Source: Periplaneta americana
Taxonomy: Eukaryota; Arthropoda; Insecta; Blattodea; Blattidae
Assembly: GCF_040183065.1 (NCBI RefSeq)
Contig: NW_027185565.1
Location: 725,501 to 789,500 of the forward strand
DNA length: 64,000 bases
Direction: 5' to 3'
A program made the position numbers and the translations under genes. The notes beneath the pieces are model-generated. The model saw only the letters and a list, made by a program, of their open reading frames with translations. It had not been told where the DNA came from and did no database searches. Of this stretch, positions 36,171-46,715 are shown piece after piece. Every line of letters starts with the position of its first letter. The stretch's first letter is position 1.

Positions 36171-36755
36171 TACACAACCGAGAGAGTTTGAGATTCGTTT
36201 CTGGGAGATCATGGGTTCAAAGTATCTGACTGAACTTTTTCATGGTTTCCTTAGATGCATATTACTATTGGCTCACTGGAGCGGAGTTATTTTACAAAGG
36301 AGCAATTTTATCTATATGAGTCGGATAGAAGTGAAGATTGAATTTACAGTACGTAAGGTACTCTTTTATAGAGTAGAATTATTTCAACCTGAGTTAATAG
36401 TACGAAGGACGAAACTGGTAATTAGAATTAGATGCAATAGTCTATAGTGCGATAATATGCACATGATTTATAAATAGATTATGATACACAACCGAGAGAG
36501 TTTGAGATTCGCTTCTGGGAGATCAGGGGTTCAAAGTATCTGACTGAACTTTTTCATGATTTCCTTAGATGCATATTACTATTGGCTCACTGGAGCGGAG
36601 TTATTTTATCTATATGAGTCGGGTAGAAGTGAAGACTGAGTTTACGGTACGTAAGGTACTCTTTTATAGAGTAGAATTATTTCAACCTGAGTTACTAGTA
36701 CGAAGGACGAAACTGGTAATTGGAATTAGATGCAATAGTCTTTAGTGCGATAATA
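36171..36755. repeat. Two tandem modules of about 290 bp with tRNA-like 3' half, left arm
   Basis: Both modules start near ACACAACCGAGAGAGTTTG, continue through a B-box-like GGTTCAAA and end around AGTCTATAGTGCGATAATATG. The first has about 22 extra bases. The mirror pair lies at about 44856-45440. Confidence 0.8.
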
Positions 36756-37542
36756 TGCACAAAAGAACTGAAGACTGTATCGAAATGAAAGGTCACAATT
36801 TTTTAAAATTTGTTTAAATACCGGTATACATATAATGATTACTTTTCAATTTAACTTCATATCTGTCTATCGGGATGTTTGTTACCTTTTACACACAGTA
36901 ATGGCGGAACCGATTTCTATTAACATTGGAATATTATTTCGTTTTTTGCACTGTCTTTGTTGATTACTCCGAGTACACATATAACATATTAATGACTGCT
37001 GATTAGATGTAATGAACTTACATTAGCCTACTGCATAATCATGTTGAAGCTCACATCCCAGCCACTCGACTGTGAAAGAGACACGTGTGAGAGTACCACA
37101 TAACTCATGAACTTTCTTTAGATTTCTCAGTATGGTTTTGAGTTCTCAAGGTCCATGTGTGCGTTGACTTTTACTTTCACCGCGCTAACCATGATTGAGA
37201 AATGGATAGAGAAAGTAAAATAACGAACTGTTGCATTAGCGACAATTTTGAATGCTATCGTTAAATATAAAAAAGAAGTGGATCCAATGCAACAAGTTGT
37301 CTATAGCAAAGAATAGTTGGTTTGATGAGGATGATGTATTGAAATAAAAACAAGTTTATGCACAAGTCCTGTAAGTTTATTATGAGTAAATAAAAAGTAT
37401 ATAAAATATACTATTATTATTTAAAGATCTCTTGCACACGTCTTCTTTTACATGGGGGTTCATAAAATCCATGTGGCACTCTATTAACACCATATTGTAA
37501 TACAACACAATCACATATCCAACTACCACAATTTAAATCTGA

Positions 37543-37773
37543 TTATTGTTTCATGAAAATAAAGTCCCCACCTCTGTTTGGGGATTTTTTGTTAAGACTA
37601 AAGTACTTTAAGTAATTACAGTCACATTTCCAGCTATCACAACCACAATTTATCACAGTTCTGGAATTTGACGTTTCTTCTTTCTCATCCTCCTCCACAT
37701 TCCAAGTACGTATAATCATATTACCCTTTCCTACATTCCAGGTATCTGATACAACATTCGCTTTTCCTTTCAA
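37543..37773 (-). other. Unrecognised 76-codon ORF, left arm
   Basis: The open frame contains repeated TWNV motifs and a CGCDSWKCDCNY cluster. The identical ORF appears in the right arm (43839-44069, plus), as expected from the palindrome, so identity between arms is not evidence of selection. Function unknown; may be part of a larger decayed gene. Confidence 0.25.
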
Positions 37774-37917
37774 TGCTTCTGGTTGACACCGACTGTATCT
37801 AACGCTACTGAAAACACTGTGGTAGCTCCTTTATTTATTGCTCAGGTGTTTCCTTAGATGCATACGATAATATATATGTACCTAATTTCATTTTAATTTA
37901 TTTTATTTACATAAAAA

Positions 37918-39020
37918 TGATGCAGAACCGAGAGAGTATGAGACCCGCATCGAGGAGGTCACGGGTTCAAATTCTGTGGCCGAGTATAAAGACAACTGCC
38001 CTTCCGCTCCACTCCTAAGATGTTAATTCCAACATTATCGAATACAACCATCATCTACACCTTATTACCTATTTTAAAATAAAACATGTCTGACACCGAT
38101 TGTATCTAACGCTACTGAATATGTACCTAATTTCATTTTAATTTATTTTATTTACATAAACAATGATGCAGAACCGAGAGAGTATGAGACTCACATTGAG
38201 GAGGTCACGGGTTCAAATTCTGTGGTCGAGTATAAAGACAACGGCCCTTCCGCTCCACTCCTAAGATGTTAATTCCAACATTATCGAATACAACCATCAT
38301 CTTCACCTTATTACCTATGTTAAAATAAAACATGTTTGACACCGATTGTATCTAACGCTATTGAAAACACTGTGGTAGCTCCTTTATTTATTGCTCTGGT
38401 GTTTCCTTAGATTCATATGAGTAATTTAGCATTGAGCTCACTATTTTAAAAAGTGTCACGAAATAACGTTCCTGCGCTTATAATTTACCCATACTATTCG
38501 TTTCCCATGTTCCTTAAAATAATATATATGTACCTAATTTCATTTTAATTCATTTTATTTACATAAAAAATGATGGTTATTGCTCTGGTGTTTCCTTAGA
38601 TGCATAAGAGTAATTTAGCATTGAGCTCACTATTTTAAAAAGTGTCAAAATAATAACGTTCCTGTGCTCATAATTTACCCACACTATTCGTTTCCCATGT
38701 TCCTTGAAATAATATATATGTACCTAATTTCATTTTAATTCATTTTATTTACATAAAAAATGATGGTTATTGCTCTGGTGTTTCCTTAGATGCATATGAG
38801 TAATTTAGCATTGAGCTCACTATTTTAAAAAGTGTCACGAAATAACGTTCCTGCGCTCATAATTTACCCACACTATTCGTTTCCCATGTTCCTTAAAATA
38901 ATATATATGTACCTAATTTCATCTTAATTTATTTTATTTACATAAACAATGATGCGCAACCGAGAGAGTATGAGACTCGCATTGAGGAGGTCACGGGTTC
39001 AAATTCTGTGGCCGAGTATA
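37918..39020. repeat. Tandem modules of about 190-240 bp with tRNA-like segments, left arm
   Basis: GAACCGAGAGAGTATGAGAC, with GGTCACGGGTTCAAATTC (B-box-like) downstream, recurs at about 37928, 38169 and, in a slightly altered form, 38949. A second module (TTGCTCTGGTGTTTCCTTAG ... TTTACATAAA) of about 190 bp recurs at about 38389, 38579 and 38770. The right arm mirrors the block at about 42591-43690. No coding sequence. Confidence 0.8.
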
Positions 39021-39112
39021 AAGACAACTGCCAGATTGGAATTTACATGTCATGATTCATCACCACCTCAATTACCAATACGATAAACAATAATCAAAAT
39101 CTATAATTAGTT

Positions 39113-39578
39113 ATGGTTACGTCACCTTTCTCGGGGTTGATTGCTATCCCAACACGAACATCTGGCATGGTTGCACAACCGACCTCTGGAGCGGATGCTG
39201 TCCCAGTGGTGGCGCCAACATCCAGTCAAGTATGTTCCGGATCTGTGTTTGCGTTATCGGATAGAGCTTTCAAAAATCGTTTGAAGACTTATATTGCTCT
39301 AAATCTAACAAATCATGAGAGTGAATTAAAAGATATTTGAGAATGCATCACTGATGAAATCCGAGACATTTTAAAGAGACATTTAAGTGAGTACTCTGCT
39401 TTAAAACTTAACATATTTGTTGAGCAAAATATAAAAAAAAAAACCCAATGATATTTCAATAAATGTTTTTGCACTTGACGAGAATGATTATGTATTTCCT
39501 CTCACGATGTGCGAAATGGAATTACCAAATCATAGGGCTTTGTTATACAATAGTAATGATAGAGAGTTTTGGATTTGA
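39113..39578 (+). pseudogene. Possible Polinton polymerase N-terminal-region remnant, left arm
   Basis: The frame reads ALSDRAFKNRLKTYIALNLT, a stop, then LKRHLSEYSALKLNIFVEQN. After a shift in an A-run it reads ISINVFALDENDYVFPLTMC and LLYNSNDREFWI. The last pair resembles, from family memory, the conserved N-VF-LD---V-PL-------H--LL--S------WIKN stretch upstream of protein-primed family-B DNA polymerases in Polintons and adintovirus-like elements. Polymerase catalytic motifs are absent. The similarity is suggestive only. Confidence 0.4.
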
Positions 39579-39821
39579 AATACACAAGTTCATTATATGT
39601 TTGTATGAAGAATGGTATAAAACCTGAGGATATGGAAGCATGATTGAGAGTCATGAATGTCACAATTGTGTGAATGTTAATGATAAAACTGAACCTAGTC
39701 ATTGTGGATTGAGGATGGGGATGTGCTTGGTAAAAGAAAATAGTAACAAAATAACATTATATTTATATATTGATTCATAAAAAAATAATAACATGTAGTG
39801 AGAATTCAAATACTTTTTCAG

Positions 39822-40040
39822 TTAGTGAATTCCAAGACAATCCATTTCTTCCAAATTATACACATAACTGGTGATAAATTGTTCCAAGAATTCTTTCTTT
39901 TCCACACCCTTTGTATAAATACACTGAATCAGCATCATTGTAATTAACATAACCAATACGATTAGTTTCACGGCGTCCAGTGACGGGGTGGTTTCAGCAC
40001 AAAACAGCATCCTTGCTGTAAATTCCCGTGGAGACGGCAA
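39822..40040 (-). other. Unrecognised 72-codon ORF with membrane segment, left arm
   Basis: Contains a hydrophobic stretch (VKLIVLVMLITMMLI, about residues 24-38) that could span a membrane, then a charged tail. The same ORF is mirrored at 41574-41792. Not recognised; may be chance. Confidence 0.2.
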
Positions 40041-40201
40041 GTTCTTTTCAAATACAGTGTTGTTTATTCAAGCTTCTTGGAAACCTTGTACGTCAGTTAT
40101 CATAATGGACGTCCTGAAACAAAATAAAAGCGGCGTAGCATGATACCTATTGTAAATTGTATAATGTCACAGAAAAGAAAAACGCAAACACATATACTTA
40201 C

Positions 40202-40426
40202 ATTTTTAAACATATGATATGAGTAAAAGCACTTTATACATAATCCAATAAGACACTTTGAACATTGTGTTCGAACAATGTTCTTACACCCTTTTTGAGC
40301 ACATCTCTTCCTCCCTTTCAATGGGATATATTGAACCCAATGATTTATACAATCATATCGAGATACTCCATCATATGTAATCGGGGAAGAAGTTAGTTGC
40401 ACACCCAGTTTCTCTGTCCCCATCAT
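40202..40426 (-). pseudogene. piggyBac-type zinc-ribbon exon, left arm
   Basis: Mirror of 41175-41412. Encodes SRYDCINHWVQYIPLKGRKR, then C-x4-C ... C-x2-C ... C-x2-C-F-x-x-YH, the C-terminal Tnp zinc-ribbon of piggyBac-derived proteins. A GT-AG intron of 88 bp (40114-40201) follows, then a short last exon with a stop. The catalytic core is absent. Confidence 0.6.
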
Positions 40427-40442
40427 TGCAATTGATGGGAAA

Positions 40443-41160
40443 ATGGAATTCTTGTTACATATAGGTCACATTTTCGACAAGTTGTTGCAAACATGTCACA
40501 TTTTCAACATATTGTTACATATAGGTCACATTTTCGACAAGTTGTTACATATAGGTCACATTTTCAACATTTTGTTACATATAGGTCACATTTTCTACAA
40601 GTTGTTCCATACATGTTACATTTTCAACATATTGTTACATGTACGTCACATTTTCTACAAGTTGTTGCATACATGTCACATTTTCAACATAATGTTACAT
40701 ATAGGTCACATTTTCGACAAGTTGTTGCATACATGTCACATTTTCAACATATTGTTACATATGGGTCACATTTTCGACAAGTTGTTGCATACATGTCACA
40801 TTTTCAACATATTGTTACATATAGGTCACATTTTCGACAAGTTGTTGCATACATGTCACATTTTCAACATAGTGTTACATATAGGTCACATTTTCGACAA
40901 GTTGTTACATATAGGTCACATTTTCAATATATTGTTACATATAGGTCACATTTTCGACAAGTTGTTGCATACATGTCACATTTTCAAAATATTGTTACAT
41001 ATAGGTCACATTTTCGACAAGGTGTTGCATACATGTCAACATTTTCAACATATTGTTACATATAGGTCACATTTTCAACAAGTTGTTGCATACATGTCAC
41101 ATTTTCAACATATTGTAAAATATAGGTCACATTTTCGACAAGTTGTTGTATATATGTAAC
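40443..41160 (+). repeat. 60-bp-period satellite at the palindrome centre
   Basis: About twelve 60-bp units, each made of two related 30-bp halves (TTGTTACATATAGGTCACAT... and TTGTTGCATACATGTCACAT...). It forms the non-palindromic spacer of the 14-kb inverted repeat. Because 60 is divisible by three, two frames stay open (40443-41159 and 40493-41065), encoding LLHIGHIFDKLLHTCHIFNI-like and HFQHIVTYRSHFRQVV-like repeats; I treat these as by-products of periodicity. Confidence 0.97.
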
Positions 41161-41174
41161 AAGAATTCCATTTT

Positions 41175-41521
41175 CGCATCATTTGCAATGATGGGGACAG
41201 AGAAACTGGGTGTGCAACTAACTTCTTCCCCGATTACATATGATGGAGTATCTCGATATGATTGTATAAATCATTGGGTTCAATATATCCCATTGAAAGG
41301 GAGGAAGAGATGTGCTCAAAAAGGGTGTAAGAGCATTGTTCGAACACAATGTTCAAAGTGTCTTATTGGATTATGTATAAAGTGCTTTTACTCATATCAT
41401 ATGTTTAAAAATGTAAGTATATGTGTTTGCGTTTTTCTTTTCTCTGACATTATAGAATTTACAATAGGTATCATGCTACGCCGCTTTTATTTTGTTTCAG
41501 GACGTCCATTATGATAACTGA
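41175..41521 (+). pseudogene. piggyBac-type C-terminal zinc-ribbon with intron, right arm
   Basis: The first exon (to 41412) encodes MGTEKLGVQLTSSPITYDGV, RYDCINHW and the zinc-ribbon CAQKGC ... CSKC ... CIKCFYSYH. A canonical 88-bp intron (GTAAGT at 41413, TTTGTTTCAG ending 41500) joins it in frame to a six-codon final exon ending TGA at 41519-41521. The RYD-x-x-x-HW lead-in and the ribbon are typical of PGBD-like proteins. No DDD core is present, so this is a tail fragment, or an exon whose upstream part lies elsewhere. Confidence 0.62.
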
Positions 41522-41573
41522 CGTACAAGGTTTCCAAGAAGCTTGAATAAACAACACTGTATTTGAAAAGAAC

Positions 41574-41792
41574 TTGCCGTCTCCACGGGAATTTACAGCA
41601 AGGATGCTGTTTTATGCTGAAACCACCCCGTCACTGGACGCCGTGAAACTAATCGTATTGGTTATGTTAATTACAATGATGCTGATTCAGTGTATTTATA
41701 CAAAGGGTGTGGAAAAGAAAGAATTCTTGGAACAATTTATCACCAGTTATGTGTATAATTTGGAAGAAATGGATTGTCTTGGAATTCACTAA
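41574..41792 (+). other. Unrecognised 72-codon ORF with membrane segment, right arm
   Basis: Mirror of 39822-40040, one residue different (F-Y-A versus F-C-A near residue 14). Confidence 0.2.
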
Positions 41793-42033
41793 CTCAAAAA
41801 GTATTTGAATTCTCACTACATGTTATTATTTTTTTATGAATCAATATATAAATATAATGTTATTTTGTTACTATTTTCTTTTACCAAGCACATCCCCATC
41901 CTCAATCCACAATGACTAGGTTCAGTTTTATCATTAACATTCACACAATTGTGACATTCATGACTCTCAATCATGCTTCCATATCCTCAGGTTTTATACC
42001 ATTCTTCATACAAACATATAATGAACTTGTGTA

Positions 42034-42499
42034 TTTCAAATCCAAAACTCTCTATCATTACTAATGTATAACAAAGCCCTATGATTTGGTAATTCCATTT
42101 CGCACATCGTGAGAGGAAATACATAATCATTCTCGTCAAGTGCAAAAACATTTATTGAAATATCATTGGGTTTTTTTTTATATTTTGCTCAACAAATATG
42201 TTAAGTTTTAAAGCAGAGTACTCACTTAAATGCCTCTTTAAAATGTCTCGGATTTCATCAGTGATGCATTCTCAAATATCTTTTAATTCACTCTCATGAT
42301 TTGTTAGATTTAGAGCAATATAAGTCTTCAAACGATTTTTGAAAGCTCTATCCGATAACGCAAACACAGATCCGGAACATACTTGACTGGATGTTGGCGC
42401 CACCACTGGGACAGCATCCGCTCCAGAGGTCGGTTGTGCAACCATGCCAGATGTTCGTGTTGGGATAGCAATCAACCCCGAGAAAGGTGACGTAACCAT
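42034..42499 (-). pseudogene. Possible Polinton polymerase N-terminal-region remnant, right arm
   Basis: Mirror of 39113-39578, with the same first 75 codons, stop and later frameshift. Interpretation as for the left arm. Confidence 0.4.
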
Positions 42500-43838
42500 A
42501 ACTAATTATAGATTTTGATTATTGTTTATCGTATTGGTAATTGAGGTGGTGATGAATCATGACATGTAAATTCCAATCTGGCAGTTGTCTTTATACTCGG
42601 CCACAGAATTTGAACCCGTGACCTCCTCAATGCGAGTCTCATACTCTCTCGGTTGCGCATCATTGTTTATGTAAATAAAATAAATTAAGATGAAATTAGG
42701 TACATATATATTATTTTAAGGAACATGGGAAACGAATAGTGTGGGTAAATTATGAGCGCAGGAACGTTATTTCGTGACACTTTTTAAAATAGTGAGCTCA
42801 ATGCTAAATTACTCATATGCATCTAAGGAAACACCAGAGCAATAACCATCATTTTTTATGTAAATAAAATGAATTAAAATGAAATTAGGTACATATATAT
42901 TATTTCAAGGAACATGGGAAACGAATAGTGTGGGTAAATTATGAGCGCAGGAACGTTATTATTTTGACACTTTTTAAAATAGTGAGCTCAATGCTAAATT
43001 ACTCTTATGCATCTAAGGAAACACCAGAGCAATAACCATCATTTTTTATGTAAATAAAATGAATTAAAATGAAATTAGGTACATATATATTATTTTAAGG
43101 AACATGGGAAACGAATAGTATGGGTAAATTATAAGCGCAGGAACGTTATTTCGTGACACTTTTTAAAATAGTGAGCTCAATGCTAAATTACTCATATGAA
43201 TCTAAGGAAACACCAGAGCAATAAATAAAGGAGCTACCACAGTGTTTTCAATAGCGTTAGATACAATCGGTGTCAAACATGTTTCATTTTAACATAGGTA
43301 ATAAGGTGAAGATGATGGTTGTATTCGATAATGTTGGAATTAACATCTTAGGAGTGGAGCGGAAGGGCAGTTGTCTTTATACTCGACCACAGAATTTGAA
43401 CCCGTGACCTCCTCAATGTGAGTCTCATACTCTCTCGGTTCTGCATCATTGTTTATGTAAATAAAATAAATTAAAATGAAATTAGGTACATATTCAGTAG
43501 CGTTAGATACAATCGGTGTCAGACATGTTTTATTTTAAAATAGGTAATAAGGTGTAGATGATGGTTGTATTCGATAATGTTGGAATTAACATCTTAGGAG
43601 TGGAGCGGAAGGGCAGTTGTCTTTATACTCGGCCACAGAATTTGAACCCGTGACCTCCTCGATGCGGGTCTCATACTCTCTCGGTTCTGCATCATTTTTA
43701 TGTAAATAAAATAAATTAAAATGAAATTAGGTACATATATATTATCGTATGCATCTAAGGAAACACCTGAGCAATAAATAAAGGAGCTACCACAGTGTTT
43801 TCAGTAGCGTTAGATACAGTCGGTGTCAACCAGAAGCA

Positions 43839-44069
43839 TTGAAAGGAAAAGCGAATGTTGTATCAGATACCTGGAATGTAGGAAAGGGTAATATGATTAT
43901 ACGTACTTGGAATGTGGAGGAGGATGAGAAAGAAGAAACGTCAAATTCCAGAACTGTGATAAATTGTGGTTGTGATAGCTGGAAATGTGACTGTAATTAC
44001 TTAAAGTACTTTAGTCTTAACAAAAAATCCCCAAACAGAGGTGGGGACTTTATTTTCATGAAACAATAA
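43839..44069 (+). other. Unrecognised 76-codon ORF, right arm
   Basis: Identical peptide to 37543-37773; see there. Confidence 0.25.
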
Positions 44070-45896
44070 TCAGATTTAAATTGTGGTAGTTGGATATGTG
44101 ATTGTGTTGTATTACAATATGGTGTTAATAGAGTGCCACATGGATTTTATGAACCCCCATGTAAAAGAAGACGTGTGCAAGAGATCTTTAAATAATAATA
44201 GTATATTTTATATACTTTTTATTTACTCATAATAAACTTACAGGACTTGTGCATAAACTTGTTTTTATTTCAATACATCATCCTCATCAAACCAACTATT
44301 CTTTGCTATAGACAACTTGTTGCATTGGATCCACTTCTTTTTTATATTTAACGATAGCATTCAAAATTGTCGCTAATGCAACAGTTCGTTATTTTACTTT
44401 CTCTATCCATTTCTCAATCATGGTTAGCGCGGTGAAAGTAAAAGTCAACGCACACATGGACCTTGAGAACTCAAAACCATACTGAGAAATCTAAAGAAAG
44501 TTCATGAGTTATGTGGTACTCTCACACGTGTCTCTTTCACAGTCGAGTGGCTGGGATGTGAGCTTCAACATGATTATGCAGTAGGCTAATGTAAGTTCAT
44601 TACATCTAATCAGCAGTCATTAATATGTTATATGTGTACTCGGAGTAATCAACAAAGACAGTGCAAAAAACGAAATAATATTCCAATGTTAATAGAAATC
44701 GGTTCCGCCATTACTGTGTGTAAAAGGTAACAAACATCCCGATAGACAGATATGAAGTTAAATTGAAAAGTAATCATTATATGTATACCGGTATTTAAAC
44801 AAATTTTAAAAAATTGTGACCTTTCATTTCGATACAGTCTTCAGTTCTTTTGTGCATATTATCGCACTAAAGACTATTGCATCTAATTCCAATTACCAGT
44901 TTCGTCCTTCGTACTAGTAACTCAGGTTGAAATAATTCTACTCTATAAAAGAGTACCTTACGTACCGTAAACTCAGTCTTCACTTCTACCCGACTCATAT
45001 AGATAAAATAACTCCGCTCCAGTGAGCCAATAGTAATATGCATCTAAGGAAATCATGAAAAAGTTCAGTCAGATACTTTGAACCCATGATCTCCCGGAAG
45101 CGAATCTCAAACTCTCTCGGTTGTGTATCATAATCTATTTATAAATCATGTGCATATTATCGCACTATAGACTATTACATCTAATTCTAATTACCAGTTT
45201 CGTCCTTCGTACTATTAACTCAGGTTGAAATAATTCTACTCTATAAAAGAGTACCTTACGTACTGTAAATTCAATCTTCACTTCTATCCGACTCATATAG
45301 ATAAAATTGCTCCTTTGTAAAATAACTCCGCTCTAGTGAGCCAATAGTAATATGCATCTAAGGAAACCATGAAAAAGTTCAGTCAGATACTTTGAACCCA
45401 TGATCTCCCAGAAACGAATCTCAAACTCTCTCGGTTGTGTATCATAATATATTTATAAATTAATAATTTCCACTTAAAGACTTATATTTTAAGCCAACAG
45501 GGAGAATTTGATCCACTTCTTTTTATATTTAACTAAAATACTATATTAAACATAACGAGAATTATTGTGATGTAGTTTTCACATACTATCACTGAGCTTA
45601 TTGTAACGTGAGATGACTGATAGAGTATTGCAACATTAAAAGACACACAGCTAATCGTATGTTTCAATGTTAGGTTCACTTATAAGAAACACATTTGTAT
45701 CACTCTTCGTAGTCTGAATACGGAAGTAAAATAAAGAAATGGGGTATGTCTGTTTGTACCCATCCAGCGTATTACGAAAATGATTCCATCTATTTAAGGC
45801 GGTCTTGCACAACAAACAGGGAATATTATTCATTGTGACATTAAAACGGACACAGCTAATCGTATGTTTCAATGTTAGATGCACCTATAAAAACAC

Positions 45897-45897
<1 letters not shown>

Positions 45898-45979
<82 letters not shown>
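45898..45979. repeat. (ATT)n microsatellite, right arm
   Basis: Mirror of 35668-35713 but nearly twice as long and without the interruption. Confidence 0.97.
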
Positions 45980-45981
<2 letters not shown>

Positions 45982-46678
45982 TCTGGAAATTGACTAGTAA
46001 TTATAGGTAATTATTCAAGTGAGCATTTACTTGGATTTTATGAACCTCCATGTAAAAGAAGATGTGTGCATGAGCGTCTTTAAATAATAAGAATAGTATA
46101 TTTTATATACTTTTATTTACTCATAATAAACTTACAGTGCTTGTGCATAAACTTGTTTTTAGTTTCGATGCGAATTGGTTCGGCCATTATTGTGTGAAAA
46201 GGTAACATAGACAGACATACAAACAAACAAAAATGTCAAAAATACGATTTGTGGTCTCAGGATGGTTAATTATACATGTTCTGTATATCTCTTTGTACTT
46301 TTAACAACTGATGTGAGAATTACCAGTCTGCTCCGTGAATGTGCTCCAAATCTAACAAATCATGAGAGTGAATTAAAAGATATTTGAGAATGCATCACTG
46401 ATGAAATGCAAGACATTTTAAAGATACATTTAAGTGAGTACTCGGCTTTAGAATTTAACATATTTGTTGAGCAAAATTTGAAAAATCCCCATAATAAACT
46501 AATACTTATAATTATTTATATACCTTCTCCGAACATATAATTAAAAAGAAATATTAAAAGTTTCTTACAATATGGTGCATGGAGCATTTTGCACTTTGAT
46601 AAGACTCATGCGTTAGATTTATGCGTTACGATGTGTAATTATAAATGTAAACACCATTTATTTTTGGAAAAAGATTGA

Positions 46679-46680
<2 letters not shown>

Positions 46681-46714
<34 letters not shown>
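46681..46714. repeat. (ATT)n microsatellite, right arm, second site
   Basis: Mirror of 34899-34964, about 34 bp versus 66 bp. Confidence 0.97.

Positions 46715-46715
<1 letters not shown>

Larger units (their letters stand above)
33730..40440 (+). repeat. Left arm of the 14-kb palindrome
   Basis: Matches the reverse complement of 41165-47881 over about 6.7 kb at very high identity. Several deduced peptides are identical between arms (37543-37773 versus 43839-44069; 39113-39340 versus 42272-42499). Differences are single bases and microsatellite lengths. The far end (33730-34150) is G-rich with GGGTGGGG-like tracts. Several internal modules recur within the arm. Confidence 0.95.

Noticed and set aside
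37141..37240. Possible promoter of an ordinary host gene near the arm middle
   Set aside because: No coding sequence, TATA/initiator arrangement or conserved element that I can support.
40443..41159. 238- and 190-codon ORFs of repeated HIGHIF and SHFQH peptides
   Set aside because: Explained by a stop-free satellite whose period is a multiple of three; no start context, no domain, no support outside the array.
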